Part shown: positions 9,066 through 18,838 of the stretch, one piece after another
Numbering within the stretch: position 1 is the stretch's first letter
Layout of the letters: every line of letters begins with the position of its first letter
NCBI GenBank assembly: GCA_963676435.2
Contig: CAXXOZ010000013.1
Coordinates: forward strand, 1 to 64,000
DNA length: 64,000 nucleotides
Reading direction: 5' to 3'
Source of the DNA: CAXXOZ01 sp963676435
GTDB lineage: Bacteria > Bacillota > Clostridia > Lachnospirales > Lachnospiraceae
The notes under the pieces: generated by a model
Database searches by the model: none
The model's input: only the letters and a program-made list of their open reading frames with translations
Told to the model about the DNA's origin: nothing
Position numbers and translations under genes: made by a program

Positions 9066-10675
9066 TATTCCTCACCTCCTAAACTTCCTTCTAATGTAGG
9101 AACACTTTTCCACGGAGCTTTTACTAGACCCCACGCTGGTGTTGAAAGTCCTGTAAATACGTCCCTACCAAAATTTACTGCACCAGTGAATCCAGCATAT
9201 GGACCACTATAATCGTATGAATGTAGCTGTCTTGACAAAATTCCTGCTTTTTGTGCAATAAATTTATCTTTTATACCAGAGAAGAAAACATCTGGCTTTA
9301 ATATTTTTAGGAATTCTTCTGTTTCGTAATGGTTAAGGTCGTCAGTAATAATTGCACCTTCATCCATTTCTTTGAACATTCCTTCGTAATAATTTAATTT
9401 AACACCTTTTTCTATAAGAGCTTCTTTTTGTTCTTCTGAAAGTCTTACTCTATAATATTTTGGATCAGCTTCAACTGTGATTTCTTCAATGTTTTTGCTG
9501 TCAGCATCTGCTTTGATATCTGGAATAACTTCTCTTCCTTCATAATCATCTCTATGAGCAAACTCATATCCAGCTAGTATTGTTTTGATTCCAAAATCAT
9601 TTAATAAAGTCTGATAATGATGTGAACGTGAACCTCCTACATATAAAGCAGCTGTTTTGCCTTTTAGCTTACTGTTGTAGTATTCCATTTCTTCCTGAAT
9701 ATGTGAAAGTTCATCTGCTATAACCTCTTCAATTCTAGCGCTAAGACCTTCATCACCGAAGTAATCTCCTATCATTCTTAATGAATCTATTGTAGATCCA
9801 ATTCCTATAAAGTTAACTTTTATCCAATCAATTCCATATTTATCAAACATCATTTCAGCAATATAGTTGATTGATCTATGACACTGTACAAGGTTAAGAT
9901 TTGCAGTATGAGCATTTTTAATATCTCTTACACTACCGCTTCCAGTAAATACTGACACTACATCAATACCACATCTCTTTAGTAATTTCTCAACTTCCCA
10001 ACCGTCTCCACCAATGTTGTATTCTCCAAGAACATTAACTGAAAATTTCTTTTCATCAGTTGCTTTATCACCAGTTCCGATAATATGTCTGATTAACTGA
10101 TTGTTTGCAATATGGTGTCCACCTGACTGGCTTACTCCTTTATATCCTTCACAACTAAATCCTATACATTTGATTCCGTATTCTTCTTCTGCCCATCTTG
10201 CAACTGCATGAATATCGTCCCCTATAAGTCCAACTGGACATGTAGAACATATAAAAATTGTTTTTGGGCTAAATGCTTCCATTACTTCAACAATAGCTTG
10301 TTTTAACTTTTTTTCACCGCCAAAAACGATGTCTGACTCCTGCATATCTGTTGAAAAGCAATATTCTAAGTATGAATCTGCTTGTACTCCATCTCTTTCA
10401 TCAGCTTCTGCTTTATGTCTTCTAGTTCCCCATGAATAATATGCACATCCTATTGGTCCATGGGTTATAGTTGCCGCATCTTTTATAGGTCCTAATACAA
10501 CACCTTTACAACCTGCATAACAACATCCTCTTTGTGTAATTATACCTGGAATGGTTCTAGTATTAGCAGTAACTACATCAGTTTCGCAGTCACCTATTGA
10601 TATAACATGGTCTTTTCTATTTTTATATACTTTTGAACTGTATTTATCTAATACACTATCTCTTACTGAGTTCAT
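9065..10675 (-). CDS. nifD: Nitrogenase MoFe protein alpha subunit NifD
   Basis: The 536-residue protein contains C51 (QRGCCYAG), C77 (HGPIGC) and C146 (CSTCPVGLIGDD) as P-cluster ligands, C265 (LVQCHRS) as the FeMo-co iron ligand and H485 (QLHSYDYSGPYAG) as the molybdenum-side ligand. About 50 extra residues near 385-437 match the insertion typical of the C. pasteurianum alpha subunit. All metal ligands are present, so the enzyme should be functional. The gene follows nifI2 by 18 bases and overlaps nifK by one base. The alternative of a vanadium or iron-only enzyme is unlikely because no delta-subunit gene (anfG/vnfG) lies between D and K. Confidence 0.97.
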   Translation of the reverse strand: MNSVRDSVLDKYSSKVYKNRKDHVISIGDCETDVVTANTRTIPGIITQRGCCYAGCKGVVLGPIKDAATITHGPIGCAYYSWGTRRHKAEADERDGVQADSYLEYCFSTDMQESDIVFGGEKKLKQAIVEVMEAFSPKTIFICSTCPVGLIGDDIHAVARWAEEEYGIKCIGFSCEGYKGVSQSGGHHIANNQLIRHIIGTGDKATDEKKFSVNVLGEYNIGGDGWEVEKLLKRCGIDVVSVFTGSGSVRDIKNAHTANLNLVQCHRSINYIAEMMFDKYGIDWIKVNFIGIGSTIDSLRMIGDYFGDEGLSARIEEVIADELSHIQEEMEYYNSKLKGKTAALYVGGSRSHHYQTLLNDFGIKTILAGYEFAHRDDYEGREVIPDIKADADSKNIEEITVEADPKYYRVRLSEEQKEALIEKGVKLNYYEGMFKEMDEGAIITDDLNHYETEEFLKILKPDVFFSGIKDKFIAQKAGILSRQLHSYDYSGPYAGFTGAVNFGRDVFTGLSTPAWGLVKAPWKSVPTLEGSLGGEE

Positions 10676-10693
10676 TGATTCTCATCTCCAATC

Positions 10694-11083
10694 CTAGTAT
10701 GATTCTGAATCTTCCTGAAGCTTTCCATCTCTTACACGAATAGATTCAATTACTGGCAATACAAATATTTTTCCATCTCCGGGATGATCCGTAGAATTAA
10801 TATCCATTATTGTTTCAACTACTTTGCTTACATCTTCATCGTTAACCATCAAAGTAAAAAACCTTTTAGGAATAAGTCTTGAACTTTCAGTTACATATTC
10901 TCCTACAGGACTCATAGGTAATTCACCTTCACTAAGTATGGTTTCTACTATACTTGGATCAATTGCCTTTTTACCTCTACCCATTACTTTTCTACAAGTA
11001 AATGCTGGAAAGCCTGCTTCAGCCAATGCTTCTTTTGTATTATTTACTTTGTTCTGTCGAACAATAGCCATAACTTCTTTCAT
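10694..11083 (-). CDS. nifI2: Nitrogenase PII-like regulator NifI2
   Basis: The 129-residue PII-family protein begins MKEVMAIVRQNKVNNTKEALAEAGF and contains GRGKKAIDPSI, RLIPKRFFTLMVNDEDVSKVVETI and DGKIFVLPVIESIRVRDG, the NifI2 pattern with a longer T-loop than GlnB. In methanogens and related anaerobes NifI1 and NifI2 form a complex that binds dinitrogenase and switches off activity when ammonia is present, with release by 2-oxoglutarate and ATP. Its place between nifH and nifD is the standard one. The start follows GGAGG. Confidence 0.95.
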   Translation of the reverse strand: MKEVMAIVRQNKVNNTKEALAEAGFPAFTCRKVMGRGKKAIDPSIVETILSEGELPMSPVGEYVTESSRLIPKRFFTLMVNDEDVSKVVETIMDINSTDHPGDGKIFVLPVIESIRVRDGKLQEDSESY

Positions 11084-11095
11084 AAGCGACCTCCT

Positions 11096-11422
11096 TTATA
11101 AACCTGCTTTCTTTGTACTGATTGTATATGCTTCTTCCACTGGACTAATAAAGATTCTTCCATCTCCAAAGTTTCCATTTTCTCCAGTTTTTGCATATTT
11201 CATAATAATTTTAACAACATCATCTTTATCTTCATCGTTTATAACCATTAATAACATTTCTTTTGGTATTTCATCATAGAAGACATCTCCTACTTTAACA
11301 CCTTTTTGTTTACCTCTACCGTAAACATCCATTTTTGTAACAGCTGGAAAACCTGCTGATAATAATTCTGATAATACAACACCTACCTGGCTTGGTCTAA
11401 TAATTGAACGTACTAATAACAT
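11096..11422 (-). CDS. nifI1: Nitrogenase PII-like regulator NifI1
   Basis: The 108-residue PII-family protein opens MLLVRSIIRPSQVGVVLSEL, with GFPAVTKMDVYGRGKQKGVKVGDVFYDEIPKEMLLMVINDED and a C-terminal GDGRIFISPVEEAYTIST. The YGRGKQ segment and the length are typical of NifI1. It works with NifI2 in post-translational switch-off of nitrogenase by ammonia. It lies 24 bases after nifH and 12 bases before nifI2, each with a strong GGAGG site, so the two regulators are made together with the enzyme they control. Confidence 0.95.
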   Translation of the reverse strand: MLLVRSIIRPSQVGVVLSELLSAGFPAVTKMDVYGRGKQKGVKVGDVFYDEIPKEMLLMVINDEDKDDVVKIIMKYAKTGENGNFGDGRIFISPVEEAYTISTKKAGL

Positions 11423-11446
11423 TTTGAATTCCTCCTTAGAATAGAA

Positions 11447-12400
<954 letters not shown>

Positions 12401-12417
12401 TTATGTTCTATGGTGCT

Positions 12418-12446
12418 ATTATAAGGATTAGACAATCTTTATTCAA
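12418..12446 (-). promoter_or_regulatory. Probable sigma-70-type promoter of the nif operon
   Basis: The minus strand shows TTGAAT (12441-12446), a 17-base spacer and a perfect TATAAT (12418-12423). Start of transcription is expected near 12411. The remaining leader to nifH is about 140 bases and holds the terminator hairpin. No sigma-54 element (TGGCAC-N5-TTGC type) was seen between this promoter and nifH. Confidence 0.7.
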
Positions 12447-12530
12447 TACTACAAAATTTATAAAGAAATTTATATTTATTATTATGTTTTTAGTCATATT
12501 TAGGTATGAATAAACACATTATACATTAAA

Positions 12531-13619
12531 TTACAGTTTTAGCAAGTATTTTTCATCAAACAATCCTAGTTTATTGAATGTTGATTCAATTTTTATTGCC
12601 TTTCTCTCCTTGGAACTTTTTATTATTGCTTCAAAAACTTCCATCATATGATAAGCCATTTCTTTGCTTGTTTGATTTGGTATGTTATTTCTTATAGCAT
12701 AAGCCATTTCTGAAGGACCTATACCCCTGGAATTTGTAGTTAATACAGATTTATAGTCTATCGTTTTGTAATTTGGTGAGTCTGTATAAACTCCTGATTG
12801 GAGTATTTTGACTTCTCCTCCGAAATTATTTGCATCTGGCATATTTATAATACCTTTTTCCCCTTGTATATTAAACATTGACTCTTCAGGGAAAATTGTA
12901 TTTCCATTAAAGTTAATTGTCCCCATTGCTCCATTTTCTAGTATTAATATAGCAACTAATTGATTTTCACTTTCTATTTCAATACTGTCACCTTCAATAA
13001 TTCTCTGTGGTTTCAATATTCTCGAAAAACCTGAAACTTCATTTATCGGTCCTAAAATTGAACAAATTGCTGTTAAAAAATATATTCCACGATCCAATCC
13101 TATTCCTGCCCCTTCCTTTGTTAGAGACTTAAAAATAGGATACATCAAATCTAAATTAATATTAATATAAGCATGAAAGCCTGTAACTAATCCTATTTCT
13201 CCATTTTCCACAGCACGCTTTGCGGTCTGTATAGCGCCACCTAAAAAAGTCTCTGGTGCACAACCGAGATAAAGATTAAGGTCATCTGCTAATGCTAAAA
13301 GTTCATTTGCCTTATGAATATCACTTGCTAAAGCTTTCTCTGTAAATACATGTTTCCCAGAAATTAGAGATTTTTTTATAATATCGTAATGGGCTAATGG
13401 AGGGGTAAGATTTACTATCAACTCTATAGAATCATCATTTAAAATCTCCTCAAGAGTTTTAGCTTGAATATTATATTTCTCTGCTTTTTTCCTTGCATTT
13501 TCTATGCTTTTTGCTGCACAACATACAACATCTAAATTTTTAAAACGTTCAATCATATTCACAAAGTAAATATCACTAATTTTTCCACATCCTACGACAG
13601 CTGTTTTCATCTTTTTCAT
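12531..13619 (-). CDS. Gfo/Idh/MocA-family NAD(P)-dependent oxidoreductase
   Basis: The 362-residue protein starts with a Rossmann fold (KTAVVGCGKISDIYF, residues 4-18) and has the family signature HVFTEKALA, where the Lys of the EK motif binds cofactor and substrate. The C-terminal half is the usual alpha/beta substrate domain (GIGLDRGIYFLTAICSILG). Members oxidise or reduce sugars, inositols and related polyols; the substrate cannot be told here. It stands alone, with no sugar transporter beside it. It reads toward the nif operon, but the terminator at 12354-12385 and the separate nifH promoter suggest it is not part of that operon. Confidence 0.85.
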   Translation of the reverse strand: MKKMKTAVVGCGKISDIYFVNMIERFKNLDVVCCAAKSIENARKKAEKYNIQAKTLEEILNDDSIELIVNLTPPLAHYDIIKKSLISGKHVFTEKALASDIHKANELLALADDLNLYLGCAPETFLGGAIQTAKRAVENGEIGLVTGFHAYININLDLMYPIFKSLTKEGAGIGLDRGIYFLTAICSILGPINEVSGFSRILKPQRIIEGDSIEIESENQLVAILILENGAMGTINFNGNTIFPEESMFNIQGEKGIINMPDANNFGGEVKILQSGVYTDSPNYKTIDYKSVLTTNSRGIGPSEMAYAIRNNIPNQTSKEMAYHMMEVFEAIIKSSKERKAIKIESTFNKLGLFDEKYLLKL

Positions 13620-13774
13620 AGATAATCTCCTATATTATAAGTTTTGCACTCCAAAATATTAGTTTCTTAGGTTCCATGAAAGCTCTTCAACATAAAACAC
13701 ATATTTCTTCATTTTTATTTCCACTTTCATAAATTAATTTGCATTAATATTCTACATCAAAAACTATAATTTTT

Positions 13775-13846
13775 CTACTTTTTATATGATTAAAAGTAGA
13801 GTAGGAGGTAGATAGTTTATTTGTATAACTTCTACTTTTTTTATTA
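13775..13846 (+). promoter_or_regulatory. Competing hairpins upstream of the CHAP protein gene, possible attenuator
   Basis: CTACTTTT occurs at 13775-13782 and again at 13832-13839, with the complementary AAAAGTAG between them at 13792-13799. The middle segment can pair with either copy, but not both. Pairing with the second copy gives a stem followed by a T-rich tract, terminator-like on the plus strand, about 90 bases before the gene. Each stem is only about eight base pairs and the second loop is long, so this is a weak candidate. Confidence 0.35.
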
Positions 13847-13932
13847 AACAAAATGTTAGACATTTAAGAGAAATCTTGATATATTTATTAAGAATTCACA
13901 AAAAGTGCTGTTTGTATAACAGGGAGGATATA

Positions 13933-15279
13933 ATGTATAAAAAGATTAAGAGGCTAGTAGTTTTTTTTATTCTTATAACACTATTTACTGTTACTATACC
14001 TTCTAAGGGATATAGTAATATTAAAGCTTCACCAAAAGATGAATTAGTTACTTTAGCTAATCAAGAATATAAATATATAAATGAGAAATATTATAGTGGA
14101 ATAAGATACTCTGGAAGTTATTACGCTCCCTGGTGTTGTTATTTTGTGACCTATTGCGCAAAAAAAGCTGGAATTTCAAAATCTATTATTCCAAATAATA
14201 TTGGAAATTGTGATACATTATATAACACATTAATCAACAATTGTGGAGCAAAAGTAGTAAAAAAACCACAAAAAGGTGACCTTGTTTTTTATAAAGTTGC
14301 TGGAAATGATTTTTTGCATGTTGGAATAATGACAAGTTCTACAATGTCAATCCAGGGCAATTATAGCCATACTGTAAAGAAAATGAAGGCTACCGATTAC
14401 ATTTGCGGACGACCATACACAATAGTTTATGTACGCCCTGCATATATTGATATACCAAAAAACCTTAAGGTCACCAAAGATACAAGCGTTTCGAAGGGTG
14501 TTAAAGTAAGTTGGGATAATGTATCAGGGGCGTATGCATATAAGGTAACAGTAAAATCACCAAGCACATCAGAGATTTCATATTATACAAAAAATAATTA
14601 CATCGTTAAGTCTATAAAAAATATTTATGAAGAGTATTCGTATTCTGTAACAGCTTATAAATATAATGGCACAAAAAAAGTATATGGTTCTAAATCGGAT
14701 ACCTTTAAATATATTAGAGATAAACTTGAAAGTCCAAAAACTGTAAGTATAGAAAGTGATGAAAGTAGTTCTCAAAGTGTTAAAATCACATGGTCTCCAG
14801 TAAAAGGAGCTAGTGGTTATCACGTTACAATAAAGTCAAAAATATCGGGAGATGAAAAAATCACTTTTAATACTACATCGACATCTGCTTTAAAAAAAAT
14901 TAAATATAATTATGCAGAATACAAATATATAGTAAAGGCTTATAAAACGTATAACACAAAAAAATATTATGGAAATTATAAATCTGAATACTTTGCTAAA
15001 AAAGTTTTACCAAAACCAGAAAACCTTCAAATATCTGGTGACGAATCATACGAAAACGGTGTAAAAATTTCTTGGAATAGTGTAAAAGACGCAAGTGGTT
15101 ATTTTGTTGTTATAAAATCAAGTACAATTCCAGAAGATATAATAAGTTTTTATACCACGAAGACAAGTGCAGTGAAAGAATTGTATTACCAATACACTAA
15201 TTATACTTATTCTGTTCAGGCATATAAATCATTAGGAGAATTAAAATGTTTAGGAGATAAGTCCGTATTAGTTAGATAA
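13933..15279 (+). CDS. Secreted CHAP-domain protein with fibronectin type III-like repeats
   Basis: Starting at the ATG at 13933, preceded by GGGAGGATATA, the protein has 448 residues. It opens with a signal peptide (MYKKIKRLVVFFILITLFTVTIPSKGYS). Residues about 35-165 form a CHAP amidase-like domain with a Cys in YYAPWCCYFVTYCAKKAG and a His in FLHVGIMTSS. Three repeats of about 95 residues follow, each with a (V)KVSWDNVSGAY / KITWSPVKGASGYHV / KISWNSVKDASGYFV core typical of fibronectin type III domains in clostridial surface proteins. CHAP domains cleave peptidoglycan peptides or cross-links. A cell-wall hydrolase role is inferred. Transcription appears independent, with no co-directional neighbour. 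Confidence 0.85.
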   Translation: MYKKIKRLVVFFILITLFTVTIPSKGYSNIKASPKDELVTLANQEYKYINEKYYSGIRYSGSYYAPWCCYFVTYCAKKAGISKSIIPNNIGNCDTLYNTLINNCGAKVVKKPQKGDLVFYKVAGNDFLHVGIMTSSTMSIQGNYSHTVKKMKATDYICGRPYTIVYVRPAYIDIPKNLKVTKDTSVSKGVKVSWDNVSGAYAYKVTVKSPSTSEISYYTKNNYIVKSIKNIYEEYSYSVTAYKYNGTKKVYGSKSDTFKYIRDKLESPKTVSIESDESSSQSVKITWSPVKGASGYHVTIKSKISGDEKITFNTTSTSALKKIKYNYAEYKYIVKAYKTYNTKKYYGNYKSEYFAKKVLPKPENLQISGDESYENGVKISWNSVKDASGYFVVIKSSTIPEDIISFYTTKTSAVKELYYQYTNYTYSVQAYKSLGELKCLGDKSVLVR

Positions 15280-15382
15280 TTATTTTATCTAACCACCTTT
15301 ACATCACTCATACAATATTGGCCATTCAAATATAATTATACAAAAGAGTATTGCCCTAAAGGTAACACAATCTGGCACACGC

Positions 15383-15411
15383 AAAAAGCCACTCAATATA
15401 ATTGAGCAGCT
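15383..15411 (-). terminator. Terminator after the MFS transporter gene
   Basis: On the minus strand AGCTGCTCAA, a loop of five, TTGAGTGGCT pair over ten positions (two wobbles) and are followed by TTTTTG. It sits 27 bases beyond the stop of the MFS gene. The hairpin is nearly symmetrical, so it may also end the convergent CHAP transcript. Confidence 0.75.
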
Positions 15412-15437
15412 CTTTTATGAAAACTTTGAGGAAATTT

Positions 15438-16727
15438 CTAACTTGATCTTCCAATACTTTTATCTTTAATTCTTATTGCAAATATTAGTGATAGGGCTGA
15501 AATAACTGAGAACACTATAAATATATTTCTAAAACCTGCTGCCTCATTACCTACTCCAGCAATCGCCAGCATCATAGGTACAACAATAAGTGCAACTGAT
15601 CTTATACCTACAACGAAAGGTATGATGAGTTTATTTGCCTGTGCAAAATCATATCTTCCAAATATCTGAATTATCATTGATGGGAATAAATTCCCCAATC
15701 CTCCTATTAAACAAGCAAACATAACTACTGCGATAACAGAAATTTGTAGATTTGAAAGCGCTGCCCCTATTACAGAAATTATCATCGTTAATAACCATAC
15801 TCCACAAAAAACTTCAACAGTCTTTTTAGTACCTATTTTTTGATCAATAAATCCCCATAAATATGAACCCGGTATACCTATTACAGCTGCAATTGTAACA
15901 CACAAAATCGCCCCATTTACGCTCATTCCCACAACCAATAATCGAGGAATCATCTGAGAAAATGTACCAACTAGACCTACAAAAAGAAATCCAAAAATAA
16001 AAACTATAGACCAAAACTCTTTGTTTTTTAAAAGTTTTTTTGTAGTCCAGATACTTTTATAGTTTTTTATAAAATCTAAATTCTTTTGTTTTTCTTCTTC
16101 CGAAATCTTCTCATTATCTGGATAAGCTCCTGCTTGTTCTGGATACGATTTAAAGATTAGTGCTGTTACTAATGCTAATGCCAATGATATTATAACCATA
16201 AGGTTAAATGGTGCTGAAAGACCTTTGTTGGTTATTAGAGCCTGAAAAACAGCTACCATAATTGCACCGTCAAAACACATACCCATTGTAGCCCAACCCA
16301 AAGCTATTCCTTTTTTACGCGGGAACCAATTACTCATAATCTGTTGCGTTGATACAAGATTAATAGTATTAGAAACGGCAGTTAAAAGTGTAACTACAAC
16401 TGCATACATCATAAAGGAATTTACTGCTCCGTTTAAAAACCATGTTGCTCCATATATTATAAGGATTACAAAGGTCGGCCATTTAATTCCTACCTTAACA
16501 ACAATTAAACCAAACACTAAAGAAAATAAAATCCCTACAAATCCCCCTATCGCTGAAAAAACTAATAGTGAATTACTAGTTGCCAAACCAAGATGTCCTG
16601 CAAAAAAAGCTGCTGTAACATTTAATGTATCTGGTGGTGTTGAAGAAAACCAATATAGAAAGAATACAAATAGTATTACCAACCAACCTTTCTTACCAAA
16701 ATTACTTTTAGCTGAACCTAATTCCAT
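15438..16727 (-). CDS. Major facilitator superfamily transporter, OFA-like
   Basis: About 429 residues from the ATG at 16727, chosen because GGAGGTATTT lies just before it. An in-frame ATG 12 bases earlier has no such site. Twelve hydrophobic segments are visible, beginning WLVILFVFFLYWFSSTPPDTLNV. The protein resembles the oxalate/formate-type (OFA) branch of the MFS, which exchanges organic anions. It has a central loop (PEQAGAYPDNEKISEEEKQKN) and NWFPRKKGIALGWATMGMCFDG after TM4, a motif common in that branch. It follows the UroD-type methyltransferase by 19 bases and is probably co-transcribed with it, so it may import the substrate of that enzyme. The substrate is unknown. Confidence 0.85.
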   Translation of the reverse strand: MELGSAKSNFGKKGWLVILFVFFLYWFSSTPPDTLNVTAAFFAGHLGLATSNSLLVFSAIGGFVGILFSLVFGLIVVKVGIKWPTFVILIIYGATWFLNGAVNSFMMYAVVVTLLTAVSNTINLVSTQQIMSNWFPRKKGIALGWATMGMCFDGAIMVAVFQALITNKGLSAPFNLMVIISLALALVTALIFKSYPEQAGAYPDNEKISEEEKQKNLDFIKNYKSIWTTKKLLKNKEFWSIVFIFGFLFVGLVGTFSQMIPRLLVVGMSVNGAILCVTIAAVIGIPGSYLWGFIDQKIGTKKTVEVFCGVWLLTMIISVIGAALSNLQISVIAVVMFACLIGGLGNLFPSMIIQIFGRYDFAQANKLIIPFVVGIRSVALIVVPMMLAIAGVGNEAAGFRNIFIVFSVISALSLIFAIRIKDKSIGRSS

Positions 16728-16746
16728 AAATACCTCCACTTTTTAT

Positions 16747-17742
16747 TTATTTGTAAAAATCTTTACCATACTTTTCACATTCATCATTTACTATACCTAG
16801 TGGTTGCCCTGGCGCATATGATGCAGGGTTAAACATGTGAAGTGAAGCTCCATAAATCATATATCCACCATCTGCGGCATATTCATCTATACATCTTCTA
16901 ACTTCTTTTCTGATATCCTCCTCATTCGCTCCTACCATATCTACAACTCCTTGAACATCTAGTCCCCCAACTATTCCTGCTTTTCCAAGAGTTTTCTTTT
17001 TCATTTCAGGTATATTATTAACAACCTGAACAGGGTCAAATGTAGTTATTCCTATTTCCATAAAGTCATCTAAGAGATCTTCCATTTTCCCACAACAATG
17101 CATCTTAAATGTCATATCTGTTTTATTTACTGCTTCCACTATACGTTTTAGGTGTGGTTTGAAAATACTTCTAAATATGTCTTTAGACATAAAAAGACCT
17201 GTTTTATGAGCATAATCATCAAGAAAAGTGAAATAATCTGGCTGATAATATTTTGCGGCTTTTTCTACAAATTCAATCTTTTTATCTGCTATTGCAGAAA
17301 CTAATTCAGAAACTGCTTCTGGTTCTTCCATAATTGCACATAAAGCATCTTCAAATCCCATAAGAAAATGTAATCTTTCAAATAATCCCTGTGGACAGAA
17401 TAAATCCTGAACAAACATATCCTTATTTAAATGAAACATCTCTCTTTCCATACTTGCAATTTTTTCAAAATCTAAAAGATCATAATTTGGAAATTGTACT
17501 TGTTCTTTCCATTTTGTTACATCGGTCAATACTGGTGGTACAGATGTTGTTGGGGTAAACATTCCACCTGCACTTTCTGTCGGAGTTTGGTGTACTCCAT
17601 ACCCATCATAACCTGGGGCTCCCATTGGGGGCATTTCCATAGATGCTCCTGCTGGAATAATTTGACACGCTGAATAATAACTTGGAACAAATTCTGGTTT
17701 TCCACCTTTTAATGCTATTAAAGCGTTTTCTCTTTTTGTCAT
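16747..17742 (-). CDS. Uroporphyrinogen decarboxylase-family protein, corrinoid/methyl-transfer type
   Basis: The 331-residue protein has the URO-D fold of MtaA/MtbA/CmuA-like methyltransferases rather than of haem-pathway HemE. It has MTKRENALIALKGGKPEFVP at the start, MKMHCC-like zinc-site residues H215 and C216 (TFKMHCCGKMEDLL) and GIVGGLDVQGVVDM near the end. Proteins of this group move methyl groups between methoxylated or methylated substrates, corrinoid proteins and acceptors, or act on related compounds. No corrinoid protein or activator gene is nearby, so the acceptor is unclear. The gene heads a two-gene unit with the MFS transporter and is divergent from a LysR regulator, which suggests substrate-induced expression. 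Confidence 0.8.
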   Translation of the reverse strand: MTKRENALIALKGGKPEFVPSYYSACQIIPAGASMEMPPMGAPGYDGYGVHQTPTESAGGMFTPTTSVPPVLTDVTKWKEQVQFPNYDLLDFEKIASMEREMFHLNKDMFVQDLFCPQGLFERLHFLMGFEDALCAIMEEPEAVSELVSAIADKKIEFVEKAAKYYQPDYFTFLDDYAHKTGLFMSKDIFRSIFKPHLKRIVEAVNKTDMTFKMHCCGKMEDLLDDFMEIGITTFDPVQVVNNIPEMKKKTLGKAGIVGGLDVQGVVDMVGANEEDIRKEVRRCIDEYAADGGYMIYGASLHMFNPASYAPGQPLGIVNDECEKYGKDFYK

Positions 17743-17822
17743 ATAAATCTCTCCTGTTCATTAATTTTTTATCTTGTATTATAATTTACCTTATTGTATA
17801 TTTGTAAAAGAGGAGGTTTACA

Positions 17823-18716
17823 ATGAATATAAATCAAATCAATTACTTTCTAACAACGGCAAAATGTCTGAATTTTACTGAAGCTGCTTCTCAGCTTTTT
17901 ATTTCTCAGCCAACATTAAGTCGACAAATCACTAATATAGAAAATGAATTAAACTTATTACTTTTTCTGCGAGATTCTCATCATGTACAGCTGACTCCCG
18001 CAGGTACTTATTTATATAAAGAACTTTCTAAACTTTATTCTGACTATAATAAAATAATTAGTAGAGCCAGAGATGAAAATGAAGGAATCTCCGCCACACT
18101 TAATATAGGCATTTTAGATGGTCATATTGTTAGTGGCTTTCTTCCAAAAGTTCTAAATACTTGTTTTAAAAAATATCCTAATATAAGAATTAATCTATCA
18201 AGAGGTAGTTTTAAAGCTCTTACTGATGGACTCTATAATAAAGAATTCGACTTAATAATCACACTTTATTTTGATATCTTTAATAAACAAAAAATCAATT
18301 TCAAAAAAATCAAAGAAACTGTTGATACTATAGCAATGAATAAATCCCATAAGCTTGCGAACTCTAAAACTGTAAATATAAAAGACTTTGAAGATGATAC
18401 TTTTATATTTATTTCACCTGATGACTCTTCAAATGCTGCTAAAAGTTGTATTGAACTTTGTAAAAAGGAAGGTTTTAATCCCAAATATAGGTTTGCGCCT
18501 AACTTAGAAACTCTTATGCTATGGGTAGAATCTGGAATAGGAGTTGCCATTATCAATACTGATAATGCTCTAAAAAATAATCCAAATTTAAACCTAGTTC
18601 CTATAGAAAGTCACGAATTATCAAGTAATACTTTTCTTGTTCTCGGATGGTATGATGAAAATATCAATCCATCTATTAGTCTATTTCTAGAGGAAATAAA
18701 ACCTTATCTAATTTAA
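17823..18716 (+). CDS. LysR-family transcriptional regulator
   Basis: The 297-residue protein has the LysR winged-helix domain (MNINQINYFLTTAKCLNFTEAASQLFISQPTLSRQI, residues 1-60) and a periplasmic-binding-like effector domain. GAGGAGG precedes the start. It is divergent from the UroD/MFS pair across 80 bases, the classic arrangement in which a LysR protein controls its neighbours and itself from one shared region. The effector cannot be inferred from sequence. Confidence 0.9.
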   Translation: MNINQINYFLTTAKCLNFTEAASQLFISQPTLSRQITNIENELNLLLFLRDSHHVQLTPAGTYLYKELSKLYSDYNKIISRARDENEGISATLNIGILDGHIVSGFLPKVLNTCFKKYPNIRINLSRGSFKALTDGLYNKEFDLIITLYFDIFNKQKINFKKIKETVDTIAMNKSHKLANSKTVNIKDFEDDTFIFISPDDSSNAAKSCIELCKKEGFNPKYRFAPNLETLMLWVESGIGVAIINTDNALKNNPNLNLVPIESHELSSNTFLVLGWYDENINPSISLFLEEIKPYLI

Positions 18717-18785
18717 ATATAAGGCATAACATAAAATAACTGAAATTGTAAAATCAAATGGTGCGATACGGTTTCAGTATCGCCA

Positions 18786-18831
18786 AAAAAAAAGCCTATA
18801 TTTTATCTTTTAAGATAAAAATATAGGCTTT
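18786..18831 (-). terminator. Strong hairpin terminator between the convergent LysR and GGDEF/HD-GYP genes
   Basis: A long stem formed by AAAGCCTATATTTT and its complement surrounds a short loop. On the minus strand it ends in a run of nine T, immediately after the stop of the HD-GYP gene. On the plus strand a shorter TTTT follows, so it can act in both directions. A second perfect seven-base stem (GCGATAC/GTATCGC) lies just before it at about 18763-18784. Confidence 0.85.
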
Positions 18832-18838
18832 TAGTTAT

